Below, piece by piece: positions 1-5,867 of a stretch of DNA of 8,796 nt; the first letter of the stretch is position 1, and each line of letters opens with the position of its first letter. The notes beneath the pieces were generated by a model. That model had not been told where the DNA came from. It did no database searches and worked only from the letters and a program-made list of their open reading frames with translations. Source of the DNA: Desulfuromonadaceae bacterium GWC2_58_13 (GTDB lineage: Bacteria; Desulfobacterota; Desulfuromonadia; Desulfuromonadales; Trichloromonadaceae); NCBI GenBank assembly GCA_001825565.1, contig MHXM01000118.1, forward strand, positions 1 to 8,796. Direction: 5' to 3'. Position numbers and translations under genes: made by a program.

Positions 1-1
1 G

Positions 2-112
2 CATTTTGATGAAATTCGTACAACTACCCCCCCTAAACATAAACGATTCTTTCCTGTGAGGCTCTCATATTGGTATAGCGTTTTCCGTTCCCTCAAAAGA
101 ATCGGTCAATGA
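2..112 (+). CDS. C-terminal end of an unknown protein, cut by the window edge
   Basis: An open frame enters from the left edge and gives 36 residues ending in FRSLKRIGQ before a TGA at 110-112. The tail is rich in Lys, Arg and aromatic residues (RTTTPPKHKRFF, then RLSYWYSVF), which reads more like a real basic protein end than random sequence. No family is recognised. The start lies outside the window, so neither length nor function can be judged. A chance open frame of this length is possible in this AT-rich region. Confidence 0.35.
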   Translation, partial: HFDEIRTTTPPKHKRFFPVRLSYWYSVFRSLKRIGQ

Positions 113-149
113 TATCAGGCAATGGTGTGTTTACTTGCCATAATGCTTA

Positions 150-614
150 TTGATAACCATTCTGATCTTTCTTATGATTCCCTCTTTAACCTCCATGGGA
201 AATCTAGGGCGTTTCGGATGGAATGATCTAAAATTATATGTTGATCTTTTGAAAATGCAATTCAAGAAAAACCGAAAGCAGTGGCATAAGCGCTATTGGA
301 AACAGCATTCAAAATGCTTGACAGTAAAACTTCCTGGATGGAAAAAGGAGAAAGAGGCGCGGATTGTTCTGGCCGACTTCATGGGATCGTACGGGGAAAA
401 ATCTCAAAGGAAGTTAAAATACGACTTTAATGATCTTGAGGGCATCATATTCGGCTACAAAATGAGTATTGACGACAAGATAGAAATTATGAAGATCATT
501 GAAAAGAAGTGCGAAGAACACAAGCGTTACGACTTCAACTTCTACCAAGCAGAACCAGACGAAAGAACCGGAAAACTGCGGATATCAAGCCTAGGTTTGT
601 TAACGTATAGATAA
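150..614 (+). CDS. Unknown lysine-rich protein
   Basis: This frame of up to 154 residues matches no family I recognise. The longest version starts at a TTG (150) and opens with a hydrophobic stretch (ITILIFLMIP) that could be a short membrane or signal segment. ATG codons at 174 and 195 give 146 and 139 residues. None of the three has a clear Shine-Dalgarno sequence, so the start is open; the 195 start would remove the hydrophobic stretch. The rest is soluble-looking and highly charged, with Lys/Arg clusters (around KKNRKQWHKRYWKQH) and a Lys/Glu-rich helical part near the end (IMKIIEKKCEEHKRYD). Base composition is clearly more AT-rich than the genes after 1460, which suggests transferred DNA. 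It lies about 160 bp from a toxin-antitoxin remnant on the other strand. Function unknown. Confidence 0.5.
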   Translation: MITILIFLMIPSLTSMGNLGRFGWNDLKLYVDLLKMQFKKNRKQWHKRYWKQHSKCLTVKLPGWKKEKEARIVLADFMGSYGEKSQRKLKYDFNDLEGIIFGYKMSIDDKIEIMKIIEKKCEEHKRYDFNFYQAEPDERTGKLRISSLGLLTYR

Positions 615-773
615 CCTGATGTCCTGGCTCCGCCAAGCCACAAGTCATCTATGTGTAGGGTTGTAGGAATATGACCATTGCAAAGGTAAGCATATTCTGG
701 TTTTGGGTGGAGTTACTTCCAGGACACTTTGAACTGAGCAGTGATTTGATACCCCCATCTTGTCGAAATCAGA

Positions 774-1001
774 CTAACCGGAAGCTTTTTCCAGTTTTTC
801 TGCTATCCACAATTTGATGATGGATTGCCGGGGAACACCAAGACGTTGAGCTTCTTTGTCAAGGGAATGGATCATCCAAATAGGAAAGTCAACATTGACC
901 CGCCTCTGTTCATGCTCCGGACGGCGAGCTTTGGAAAGGTCGAGGTCATCAATAATGGATTGGTTGTCATCAAATTTTTTGTCGAAATCTTTAGCTTTCA
1001 T
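774..1001 (-). CDS. brnA: BrnA/CopG-type antitoxin (orphaned)
   Basis: This 75-residue protein fits the antitoxin of BrnT/BrnA type II toxin-antitoxin systems, which neutralises the BrnT ribonuclease and represses its own promoter. Visible features are the family N-terminus MKAKDFDKKFDD, the DLSKARRP linker (residues 21-28), then a ribbon-helix-helix core: strand RVNVDFP (34-40), helix about 41-54, helix about 57-72 with GVPRQSIIKLWIAEKLE. The ATG at 1001 is preferred over an in-frame TTG at 1008-1010, because a GAGGAG lies about 10 bases upstream of the ATG but almost touches the TTG, and MKAKDF is the usual start. The ATG overlaps the end of the broken brnT frame by 11 bases, the usual coupled arrangement. 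The gene appears intact although its toxin is broken. Family call is firm; activity is inferred. Confidence 0.88.
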   Translation of the reverse strand: MKAKDFDKKFDDNQSIIDDLDLSKARRPEHEQRRVNVDFPIWMIHSLDKEAQRLGVPRQSIIKLWIAEKLEKASG

Positions 1002-1162
1002 AAAGTCCAATCTCCTCTGGCCGGGAACGCCTGACTGAGATGAGGCGAATGGTCTGGTTGCGATAGGTGATGACTGCGGACCAGTGCTTTCCGTCGATTT
1101 TACCGATCACAAGGCACCTCGGCTCGTCGGTGGTTTTTGCCGGGATCGAATTCAAATCGCAT
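991..1162 (-). pseudogene. brnT: brnT toxin gene with internal frameshifting deletion
   Basis: BrnT toxins are small RelE-fold ribonucleases of about 90 residues encoded just before brnA. Here the gene starts correctly (ATG at 1160-1162, MRFEFDP, the usual BrnT beginning). In that frame it ends after only 20 residues at 1100. In the +1 frame, directly after codon six, the typical C-terminal half follows without a break: PAKTTDEPRCLVIGKIDGKH, then WSAVITYR, IRLISVRRSR and EEIGLYES, ending at TAA 991-993 and overlapping the antitoxin start. Only 57 codons plus one base remain, so about 30 codons are missing. These include the segment with the family's KHGI(D/S)F motif, and the frame is also shifted. 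The remnant should be inactive. The break is seen directly; the full-length comparison rests on memory of the family. Confidence 0.85.
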
Positions 1163-1181
1163 GGTATAAAAAATATACCAT
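1161..1181. promoter_or_regulatory. Operator-like perfect inverted repeat
   Basis: Two perfect 8-bp arms, ATGGTATA (1161-1168) and TATACCAT (1174-1181), are separated by five A. The repeat covers the predicted -10 region and touches the brnT start codon, where a ribbon-helix-helix antitoxin dimer would block RNA polymerase. A further partial copy (TACCGTATA, 1183-1191) lies next to it towards the -35 box. BrnA-type antitoxins are known to repress their own promoters; binding here is inferred. Confidence 0.6.
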
Positions 1182-1198
1182 TACCGTATAATTGTCAA
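1170..1198 (-). promoter_or_regulatory. Likely sigma-70 promoter of the brnT-brnA locus
   Basis: On the minus strand a perfect -35 box TTGACA (1193-1198) is followed after 17 bases by TATTTT (1170-1175), or after 15 bases by TATATT (1172-1177). Transcription would start at or within a few bases of the brnT ATG at 1162, so the message would be nearly leaderless. The promoter would now serve the antitoxin, which has its own ribosome binding site. The -10 overlaps the palindrome at 1161-1181, as expected for autorepression. Confidence 0.6.
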
Positions 1199-1461
1199 TT
1201 CCATGGTGGGTGACCGTATGGGAATGGAGGCCAACTGGCCATCGGGTAGGGCCGTTATTATTTGTCGTGTCGTAATGCAATATGAGTTATCGAACACCCA
1301 TGCCGTCAATGGTCAAAATCCGTGATCGGGATGAAACGTTGGCGGCATAGATTGCAAACTGCGCCCATCAACATTCCTCCAAAAAAATGGAACAACAGAT
1401 GAAGTGCCCCCCTTGCAACCATCAGATTCGAGGTATTGAGCGTCTGGGCCGACAGGAAAAG
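1182..1461. other. Intergenic stretch without a convincing gene
   Basis: Between the brnT promoter and the SDR gene there is no long open frame. A minus-strand mini-frame of 20 codons (1306-1368) has a strong GGAGGA seven bases before its ATG and encodes CNLC near its start. A plus-strand 36-codon frame (1387-1497) also begins with a CxxC pair but lacks a ribosome binding site and runs into the SDR gene. Both may be decayed gene ends or chance. No terminator, tRNA or insertion-sequence end was recognised. Confidence 0.4.
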
Positions 1462-2358
1462 TCAATGACCAAAAATCCGCTTCAGCCCTTCCTCTAGTGA
1501 AATAGGATCAATGCCTAGAGCGTCACCCCAGGGTTTAGAGTCGCACTCGTTGCCTTCGATCAGCATGGTCAGTTGGCCCGAGGTGATGGGGAAGGCCGGG
1601 ATTGATTCGAGCAGGGAGACGGCAGGTTTCATCAGGGCCAGCGGCTGATGAATTTTAAGCACCCGGCCTTTGCCGAGAACCTTGCCAAAGACGTCGAGCA
1701 TTTCGTCGTAAGAATAGCTTTTCGCTCCACCGCAGTGATAGATTTGGCCAATTGTTTCGGGCCGGTTCAGAGCGGCGACGAACCCTTTGGCCACATCTTC
1801 GACCGCCACCGGGGTCATGCGGTAGCGTCCGTCGCCAAACACCGGAACCACGGGGAACTTACGGATTAGATTAGCCAGCATGGTGACGAATTCGCCGTGG
1901 GCACCGAAGATCAACGATGGGCGAAAGATGGTCCAATCGAGGCCCGAGCCGCGCACCGCCTCTTCGGCCTGCCATTTGGTCTGGTGGTAGGGGGTGACGG
2001 CGTTTTCCCGGGTTCCGTTGGCGCTCATATGCAGATAACGTGCGACCCCCTGGGTGCTGGCCGCTCTCAGGATGTTGCGGGTGGCTTCGACGTGCAGTTT
2101 CTGGAAGGTGATGCCGCGGTAGGGGAATTCGCGGATGATGCCGACCAGGTGGATGACGGCGTCGCAGTTTGCCAGGGCGCCGTTCAACGAGTCCGGTTCG
2201 GTGGCGTCGCCGCTACGGACTTCCATCCGCGGGTGAGGCGCAAGTTTGTTTTCGCTGCCGGAACGGACCAGGCAGCGCACCCGATGGCCGGCGTCGAGCA
2301 ATTGTTTCAATATTTCGCCGCCGACGAAACCGGTACTTCCAGTCAGAAAAACGTTCAT
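1462..2358 (-). CDS. NAD(P)-binding SDR, complex I NDUFA9-like
   Basis: This 298-residue protein is an atypical/extended short-chain dehydrogenase (NAD-dependent epimerase/dehydratase superfamily) closest in layout to the complex I NDUFA9-like subfamily. The N-terminal Rossmann fold shows the dinucleotide-binding GSTGFVG (residues 7-13), an acidic GDATEPDSL after the third strand (50-58), and DAVIHLVGI (66-74). The catalytic-type pair Tyr124-Lys128 is present in YHQTK, with MSANGT (111-116) supplying the serine. TIFRPSLIFG (143-152) and the PVAVEDVAKG segment (183-192) are typical of this superfamily. The C-terminal substrate domain is less conserved and gives no clear substrate. AGGAGG lies six bases before the ATG. 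It starts 52 bp after rtcB ends and may be co-transcribed with it. Cofactor binding is well supported; the physiological reaction is unknown. Confidence 0.85.
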   Translation of the reverse strand: MNVFLTGSTGFVGGEILKQLLDAGHRVRCLVRSGSENKLAPHPRMEVRSGDATEPDSLNGALANCDAVIHLVGIIREFPYRGITFQKLHVEATRNILRAASTQGVARYLHMSANGTRENAVTPYHQTKWQAEEAVRGSGLDWTIFRPSLIFGAHGEFVTMLANLIRKFPVVPVFGDGRYRMTPVAVEDVAKGFVAALNRPETIGQIYHCGGAKSYSYDEMLDVFGKVLGKGRVLKIHQPLALMKPAVSLLESIPAFPITSGQLTMLIEGNECDSKPWGDALGIDPISLEEGLKRIFGH

Positions 2359-2410
2359 GGCACTCCTCCTTTATTAAGCCCTGACGGCCTCATAAATTTT
2401 CCGCCCTCGG

Positions 2411-3853
2411 TTACCCCTTGATCACCGCCAATGGCCGCAAGCGGGCGACGATTTTGCCAATGCCGGCCCGTTGCACCACCTCGACCACGTTGGCGACATC
2501 TTTGTAGGCCTCGGAGATCTCTTCGGCCACCGTGGCTCGACCGGCGGCGCGGATCAGAATCCCCCGGGCCGCCAGCTCGGCCTCGATGTTGTGGCCGCGG
2601 GCCACCTTTTTGGCGGCGTGACGGGACAGCATCCGGCCGGCGCCGTGACAGGTCGAGCCGAAGGTCTCTTCCATTGCTCCTTGCGTGCCCACCAATACAT
2701 AGGAGTAACGCCCCATGTCGCCGGGGATCAGCACCGGCTGACCGACCGTGCGATAGAGTTCCGGGGTTTCCGGATGACCGGGAGCGAAGGCCCGGGTCGC
2801 CCCCTTGCGATGGATGCAGAGCCGGCGTTTTTTGCCTTCGAATTCGTGGGTTTCCATCTTGGCGATGTTGTGGCAGACGTCGTAGATGACGGACAGCCGC
2901 AGCTCGGCGGGGCTTAAGGCCAGGATCTGCTCGAAGGATTCGCGAACCCAGGAGGTGATGATCTGGCGGTTGGCGAAGGCGAAGTTGGCGGCGCCGGCCA
3001 TGGCGGCCAGATATTGGCGCCCTTCCGGGCTGGTCAGTGGGGCGCAGCAGAGCTGGCGGTCGGGGAGGGCGATGCCGTACTTGCGGCTGGCCTGCAGCAT
3101 CAGCTTGAGATAGTCGTCGCAGACCTGATAGCCGAGGCCGCGGCTACCGGTATGGATGCTCACCGTCACCTGACCGGCGAACAGGCCGAGAACGTCGGCC
3201 ACGGCCGGGTCGAAAATATGCTCCACTTCCTGCACTTCGAGAAAATGGTTGCCGCTGCCGAGGGTGCCGAGCTGGGCCCGGCCCCGTTCCAGCGCCCGGT
3301 CCGAAACCAGCTCCGGGTCGGCGCCGGGCAAGGTTCCCCGTGCCTCGATGTGGTCCAGGTCCTCGGCGTTGCCGAAGCCCCGGGAGACGGCCCAGGCCGC
3401 TCCCTGTTCGAGAACCTTGCGCTCTTCGCTGACCGAGATCTTCAGATCGCGGCGCTGGGAGCCGACCCCGGCCGGTACGTTGCGAAACAGGGTGTCGGCC
3501 AATCGCGCCAGCACCGGCCTGATGTCGGCGGCGGACAGGGCGCTACGCAGCAGGCGCACCCCACAGTTGATGTCGTAACCGACTCCGCCGGGGGAAACCA
3601 CGCCTTCTTCGGCGTCGAAGGCCGCTACCCCGCCGATGGGAAAACCATAGCCCCAGTGAATGTCGGGCATGGCCATCGACGGACCGACGATGCCCGGCAG
3701 GGTGGCGACGTTGCGCACCTGTTCGAGGGCCTGCTCCTGCTGCAGGGCGGCGATCATGCGTTTATCGGCGAAGACCAGTCCCTCGGTGCGCATGTCCCCT
3801 TCGCGGGGGATGCGCCAGCGGCAGTCGTCGATCTGTTGTATTTTGACGGTCAT
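2411..3853 (-). CDS. rtcB: RNA-splicing ligase RtcB
   Basis: RtcB is a Mn- and GTP-dependent ligase that joins RNA 2',3'-cyclic phosphate or 3'-phosphate ends to 5'-OH ends, in tRNA splicing or RNA repair. The 480-residue length matches the long archaeal-type form. All key residues are present: metal ligands Cys97 (DINCGVR), His203 (GNHFLEV), His234 (SIHTGSRG) and His328 (DVCHNIA), and the guanylylated His403 in TCHGAGRMLSR. HRKGATRAF (348-356) is the conserved nucleotide-site segment. The N-terminus follows the family pattern (WRIPREGDMR), which supports the ATG at 3853, although no Shine-Dalgarno sequence precedes it. It is transcribed after archease, its known activator, with a 171-bp gap holding an inverted-repeat element. 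No RtcA cyclase or RtcR regulator is visible. Confidence 0.97.
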   Translation of the reverse strand: MTVKIQQIDDCRWRIPREGDMRTEGLVFADKRMIAALQQEQALEQVRNVATLPGIVGPSMAMPDIHWGYGFPIGGVAAFDAEEGVVSPGGVGYDINCGVRLLRSALSAADIRPVLARLADTLFRNVPAGVGSQRRDLKISVSEERKVLEQGAAWAVSRGFGNAEDLDHIEARGTLPGADPELVSDRALERGRAQLGTLGSGNHFLEVQEVEHIFDPAVADVLGLFAGQVTVSIHTGSRGLGYQVCDDYLKLMLQASRKYGIALPDRQLCCAPLTSPEGRQYLAAMAGAANFAFANRQIITSWVRESFEQILALSPAELRLSVIYDVCHNIAKMETHEFEGKKRRLCIHRKGATRAFAPGHPETPELYRTVGQPVLIPGDMGRYSYVLVGTQGAMEETFGSTCHGAGRMLSRHAAKKVARGHNIEAELAARGILIRAAGRATVAEEISEAYKDVANVVEVVQRAGIGKIVARLRPLAVIKG

Positions 3854-3899
3854 AACGACTTATACCGGTTCAAAAAAATATGAGAAAATCTGAAAAGCA

Positions 3900-4015
3900 C
3901 CTCTCGCCCGCTCCTTTCAGTCGCTAGAGCACACCGGACCACGGAGATAACCAAAAATCCCAAGCTCTTGATTTTACTCTGCGTACTCGAGTGAGCGTGG
4001 CGAACGGGCGAGAGG
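3900..4015. repeat. Inverted-repeat-bounded element between archease and rtcB
   Basis: The gap between archease and rtcB contains perfect 11-bp inverted repeats, CCTCTCGCCCG at 3900-3910 and CGGGCGAGAGG at 4005-4015, enclosing about 94 bp. No convincing coding sequence lies inside; a minus-strand 62-codon frame through the gap (3850-4038) overlaps both neighbours and has no protein-like character. A CA dinucleotide flanks each end (3898-3899, 4016-4017), which could be a tiny target duplication or chance. The layout resembles a dispersed intergenic repeat or MITE-like element. On the transcript it could also form a long-range stem. I recall similar intergenic sequences in Geobacter-type genomes but cannot verify that here. 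Confidence 0.6.
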
Positions 4016-4024
4016 CAGGTTTTT

Positions 4025-4441
4025 TCACAAGTCGACATACAAGCGAGCCCACCAGCCGGCCGCGTCCTTCGCCACGTTGAGCTGGTGGTAGGTGATGGCC
4101 TTGACTTCCCGCTCCACGGGGTGTCGGCTCGGGTCGAAGGACTCGCCTTTTACCTTGCCTCGCAGGGTGCCACCGGTGATTTCATCGACTACAAAATCAG
4201 CCGGGGCCAAGCCATGCACTTCGAACAGATAGAGGATTTCGCTGAGCCAGCCGACCAGCAGTTCGCCGCTGTCGGCGCCGCGAACCTCCACCGGCACTTC
4301 CCGTGTTGCTGCGATCGGCGTCTCGCCGAAGATTATCGAGCGCAGGCCCCGAGCCGCCTCGATGAAGACACCCTCCAGAGAAGCCGCGGTGGCTTCGATG
4401 CCCATGTCGGCCGTATGTGCCAGCAGGCGAAACCCGCCCAT
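4025..4441 (-). CDS. Archease, activator of RtcB
   Basis: Archease is a small calcium-binding protein that stimulates RtcB guanylylation and multiple turnover. From the ATG at 4441 it has 138 residues, the usual size. Visible marks are the N-terminal HTADMGI (His9, Asp12 with this start), the central SGELLVGWLSEILYLFE helix segment, VEREVKAITYHQL, and the C-terminal LYVDL that ends at the acidic pair used in metal binding and activation. An upstream in-frame ATG at 4450 directly abuts the GAGAGG ribosome site (4451-4456) with no spacer, while the 4441 ATG has nine bases, so the shorter form is chosen. It lies 47 bp after the BCAM0308-family gene and upstream of rtcB on the same strand, fitting a shared transcript and function. 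Confidence 0.95.
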   Translation of the reverse strand: MGGFRLLAHTADMGIEATAASLEGVFIEAARGLRSIIFGETPIAATREVPVEVRGADSGELLVGWLSEILYLFEVHGLAPADFVVDEITGGTLRGKVKGESFDPSRHPVEREVKAITYHQLNVAKDAAGWWARLYVDL

Positions 4442-4488
4442 GTGAGCCATCCTCTCAATATTTTGGGCGGGTTCGTTCCCATCCTGAA

Positions 4489-5007
4489 TCAGTTAAGCCG
4501 CTCCCAGGTCACCCGGCAGACGTCGTGGTCTTCGCTCCATGACACCTTGAGCTCACCCTGGTGGGCTTTGTGCAGAGCCCGGCCCAGGTGCTCGGCCAGT
4601 TTTTCCTCGGTGGTTTCGATGACCAGGTCGTCGTTTTCCCGGAACATGCTGATGATCCGCTCCAAGGGGTTTTTGGCCATCGCCTTGGCTTCCTCGTTTT
4701 TGAGAATGTTAAAGATCTCATCCTCGTGTTCCCACAGGTAGCCGCCGCGCAGGGTGACCACGCCCTCGGCGTAGCCTTCGGCGATTTTCTGGCAGGCGGG
4801 GCAGGTGACCCAGTGCCCTTCACCGCTGGCTTCCAGGGCGTCGAAGGTTTTCGGGTCGAGGGTCCAGCGCTTGTTCTGGTACAGCGCCCGGCAGTTGATG
4901 CAGAGGTCCGGTTCCTTCAGCCCCGCTTCGGAAATGTACGGATCTTCGCTGGTCATGGTACGTCCGCGTTTGTCGCTGATGCCGAATTTTCTTGTGTCCT
5001 TTGTCAT
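4489..5007 (-). CDS. BCAM0308-family zinc-binding protein
   Basis: This 172-residue protein matches the uncharacterised BCAM0308 family. Two pairs of cysteines, Cys36/Cys39 (CINC) and Cys69/Cys72 (CPAC), would bind one zinc ion in a ribbon-like N-terminal domain of the kind seen in NMD3-like proteins. WVTCPACQKIAEGYAEGVV continues the motif. The C-terminal half is alpha/beta: ERIISMFRENDDLVIET, EKLAEHLGRALHKAHQG and a final strand pair ending in CRVTWERLN. There is no signal peptide or membrane helix, so it should be cytoplasmic. An AGGGGG lies seven bases before the ATG. The gene precedes archease and rtcB on the same strand, which hints at an RNA-related role, but no function is established to my knowledge. 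Confidence 0.82.
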   Translation of the reverse strand: MTKDTRKFGISDKRGRTMTSEDPYISEAGLKEPDLCINCRALYQNKRWTLDPKTFDALEASGEGHWVTCPACQKIAEGYAEGVVTLRGGYLWEHEDEIFNILKNEEAKAMAKNPLERIISMFRENDDLVIETTEEKLAEHLGRALHKAHQGELKVSWSEDHDVCRVTWERLN

Positions 5008-5048
5008 TTGCCAACCCCCTTTCGCGTAAAAAAGCAGGCTTTAATTGC

Positions 5049-5070
5049 AGTATAGCATCAACCTTGACGC
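5049..5070 (-). promoter_or_regulatory. Possible extended -10 promoter with imperfect palindrome
   Basis: Ahead of the BCAM0308-family gene, the minus strand carries TATACT (5049-5054) preceded by TGC (5055-5057), an extended -10 pattern about 42 bases before the ATG. There is no good -35 box. Just upstream an imperfect inverted repeat, GCATCAA and TTGACGC around CC (5055-5070, plus-strand reading, one mismatch), could be an operator. If real, this promoter would drive the BCAM0308-archease-rtcB genes apart from the cyclase. Weak evidence. Confidence 0.35.
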
Positions 5071-5092
5071 TGTATAGCCGTTGCCGGAGGCG

Positions 5093-5719
5093 TTATGTCC
5101 GGAGCGTCCGCAGCACGGCCCGGCAGGGGGCGCCGTCGATGCCGGCCAGCTTGAGGGGAAGGCAGATCAGTTCGAAATCTCCGGGAACCACACCCGACAG
5201 GTCGAGCCCTTCGAGGATGACCACGCCCGCCTGGAGCAGAATGCGGTGTACCTCGCCTTCGCCGGCGAACGGTTCAATCGAAAGGTAGTCGATGCCGACC
5301 ATCTGGATGCCAAGGGCTACCAACAGGTCGGCCGCGGCGGGAGTCAGCCCGGTGTAGGTTTCGGTAAATCCCGGGTTTTTCCAGAGATCCGAATTGTTGG
5401 TGCGAAGCAGCAGTCGGCGGGTTCCGGCCAGGTTGAAGTCGTCCAAATCATCGGTCGAGATCGGCTGGGTCCGGCCCCTCAGGTCGATGACCCGGCAGTC
5501 ACCGATCAGGGTTTCCAGCGGAATGGTGTCGACCGTGGCGCCGTTTTCCAACAGGTGGGCCGGCGCGTCGATATGGGTGCCGGCGTGGTTGCCGAAGTGG
5601 AGACTGGTCAGATGGAACGGGCCAGCCGCATGGCCGGCGCGCTTGAGGTCGATGGGCGGATCGCCGGGAAAAGCGGGCAGATGTTCGGAGATCGTTACCG
5701 AAATGTCGAAAAGCGGCAT
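5093..5719 (-). CDS. Cyclase-family metal hydrolase (kynurenine formamidase-like)
   Basis: The 208-residue product belongs to the cyclase / KynB-type superfamily of metal-dependent amide or ester hydrolases. The signature HxGTHxDxPxH is complete: His45, His49, Asp51 and His55 in HAGTHIDAPAH, which builds the zinc or manganese site. His158 and Glu170 are placed like the later active-site residues of the family. The N-terminus DISVTISEHLPAFPGDPP matches the usual start DIS-PG-P pattern. The frame is open further upstream to 5821, but the ATG at 5719 has AAAGGAG six bases before it, and the extra 34 residues are not family-like. The protein could be an arylformamidase or a cyclase-like hydrolase; no kynurenine pathway neighbours are visible, so the substrate is left open. 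It diverges from the hydrogenase operon. Confidence 0.85.
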   Translation of the reverse strand: MPLFDISVTISEHLPAFPGDPPIDLKRAGHAAGPFHLTSLHFGNHAGTHIDAPAHLLENGATVDTIPLETLIGDCRVIDLRGRTQPISTDDLDDFNLAGTRRLLLRTNNSDLWKNPGFTETYTGLTPAAADLLVALGIQMVGIDYLSIEPFAGEGEVHRILLQAGVVILEGLDLSGVVPGDFELICLPLKLAGIDGAPCRAVLRTLRT

Positions 5720-5753
5720 GTCGGGCTCCTTTCGGCAAGTAAGCTGGGCTGAA

Positions 5754-5759
5754 AGTATA
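5754..5759 (-). promoter_or_regulatory. Possible -10 box for the cyclase gene
   Basis: The minus strand has TATACT 35 bases ahead of the cyclase ATG, a good -10 position for a short leader. The hexamer 17 bases further upstream, TTTCGG, is a poor -35 box, so the promoter would need an activator or a different factor. Confidence 0.3.
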
Positions 5760-5834
5760 CTGCACGCATTCATCCGCCGAAACTGGAAGTTTGGAGAAAT
5801 TATGATAAAGATGATTAGCATGATTAAAATAGGC

Positions 5835-5867
5835 GGGGAACGTTTCGTTTTCGAAAAATAAAACCCC
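5835..5867. promoter_or_regulatory. Palindromic site in the divergent intergenic region
   Basis: In the 223-bp gap between the cyclase and hydrogenase genes, GGGG (5835-5838) and CCCC (5864-5867) flank a perfect 10-bp palindrome TTTTCGAAAA (5848-5857). The arms are not evenly spaced around the centre, so this is an imperfect structure. It could be a regulator site serving either divergent gene, or a hairpin. No good -35/-10 pair or sigma-54 -24/-12 element could be placed for the hydrogenase operon. Confidence 0.3.

Noticed and set aside
625..640. Small hairpin TGGCT/AGCCA after the 150-614 gene as a terminator
   Set aside because: Only five base pairs and no following T tract, so it does not meet the pattern of an intrinsic terminator.
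1100..1162. Programmed +1 frameshift at CCC-GGC to make an intact BrnT
   Set aside because: Even with a shift the product would lack about 30 residues of the fold, including the KHG segment, so a deletion explains the data better.
1387..1497. 36-codon plus-strand frame starting MEQQMKCPPCN
   Set aside because: It has a CxxC pair, but no Shine-Dalgarno sequence (only an A run), and its second half runs antisense into the SDR gene.
3014..3883. Plus-strand frame of 289 codons opposite rtcB
   Set aside because: RtcB on the other strand has every catalytic residue; this frame has no domain and a shadow-like Gly/Ala/Val/Asp composition.
3850..4038. 62-codon minus-strand frame across the archease-rtcB gap
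   Set aside because: It overlaps both neighbours' ends, spans the inverted-repeat element and has no ribosome site or family resemblance.
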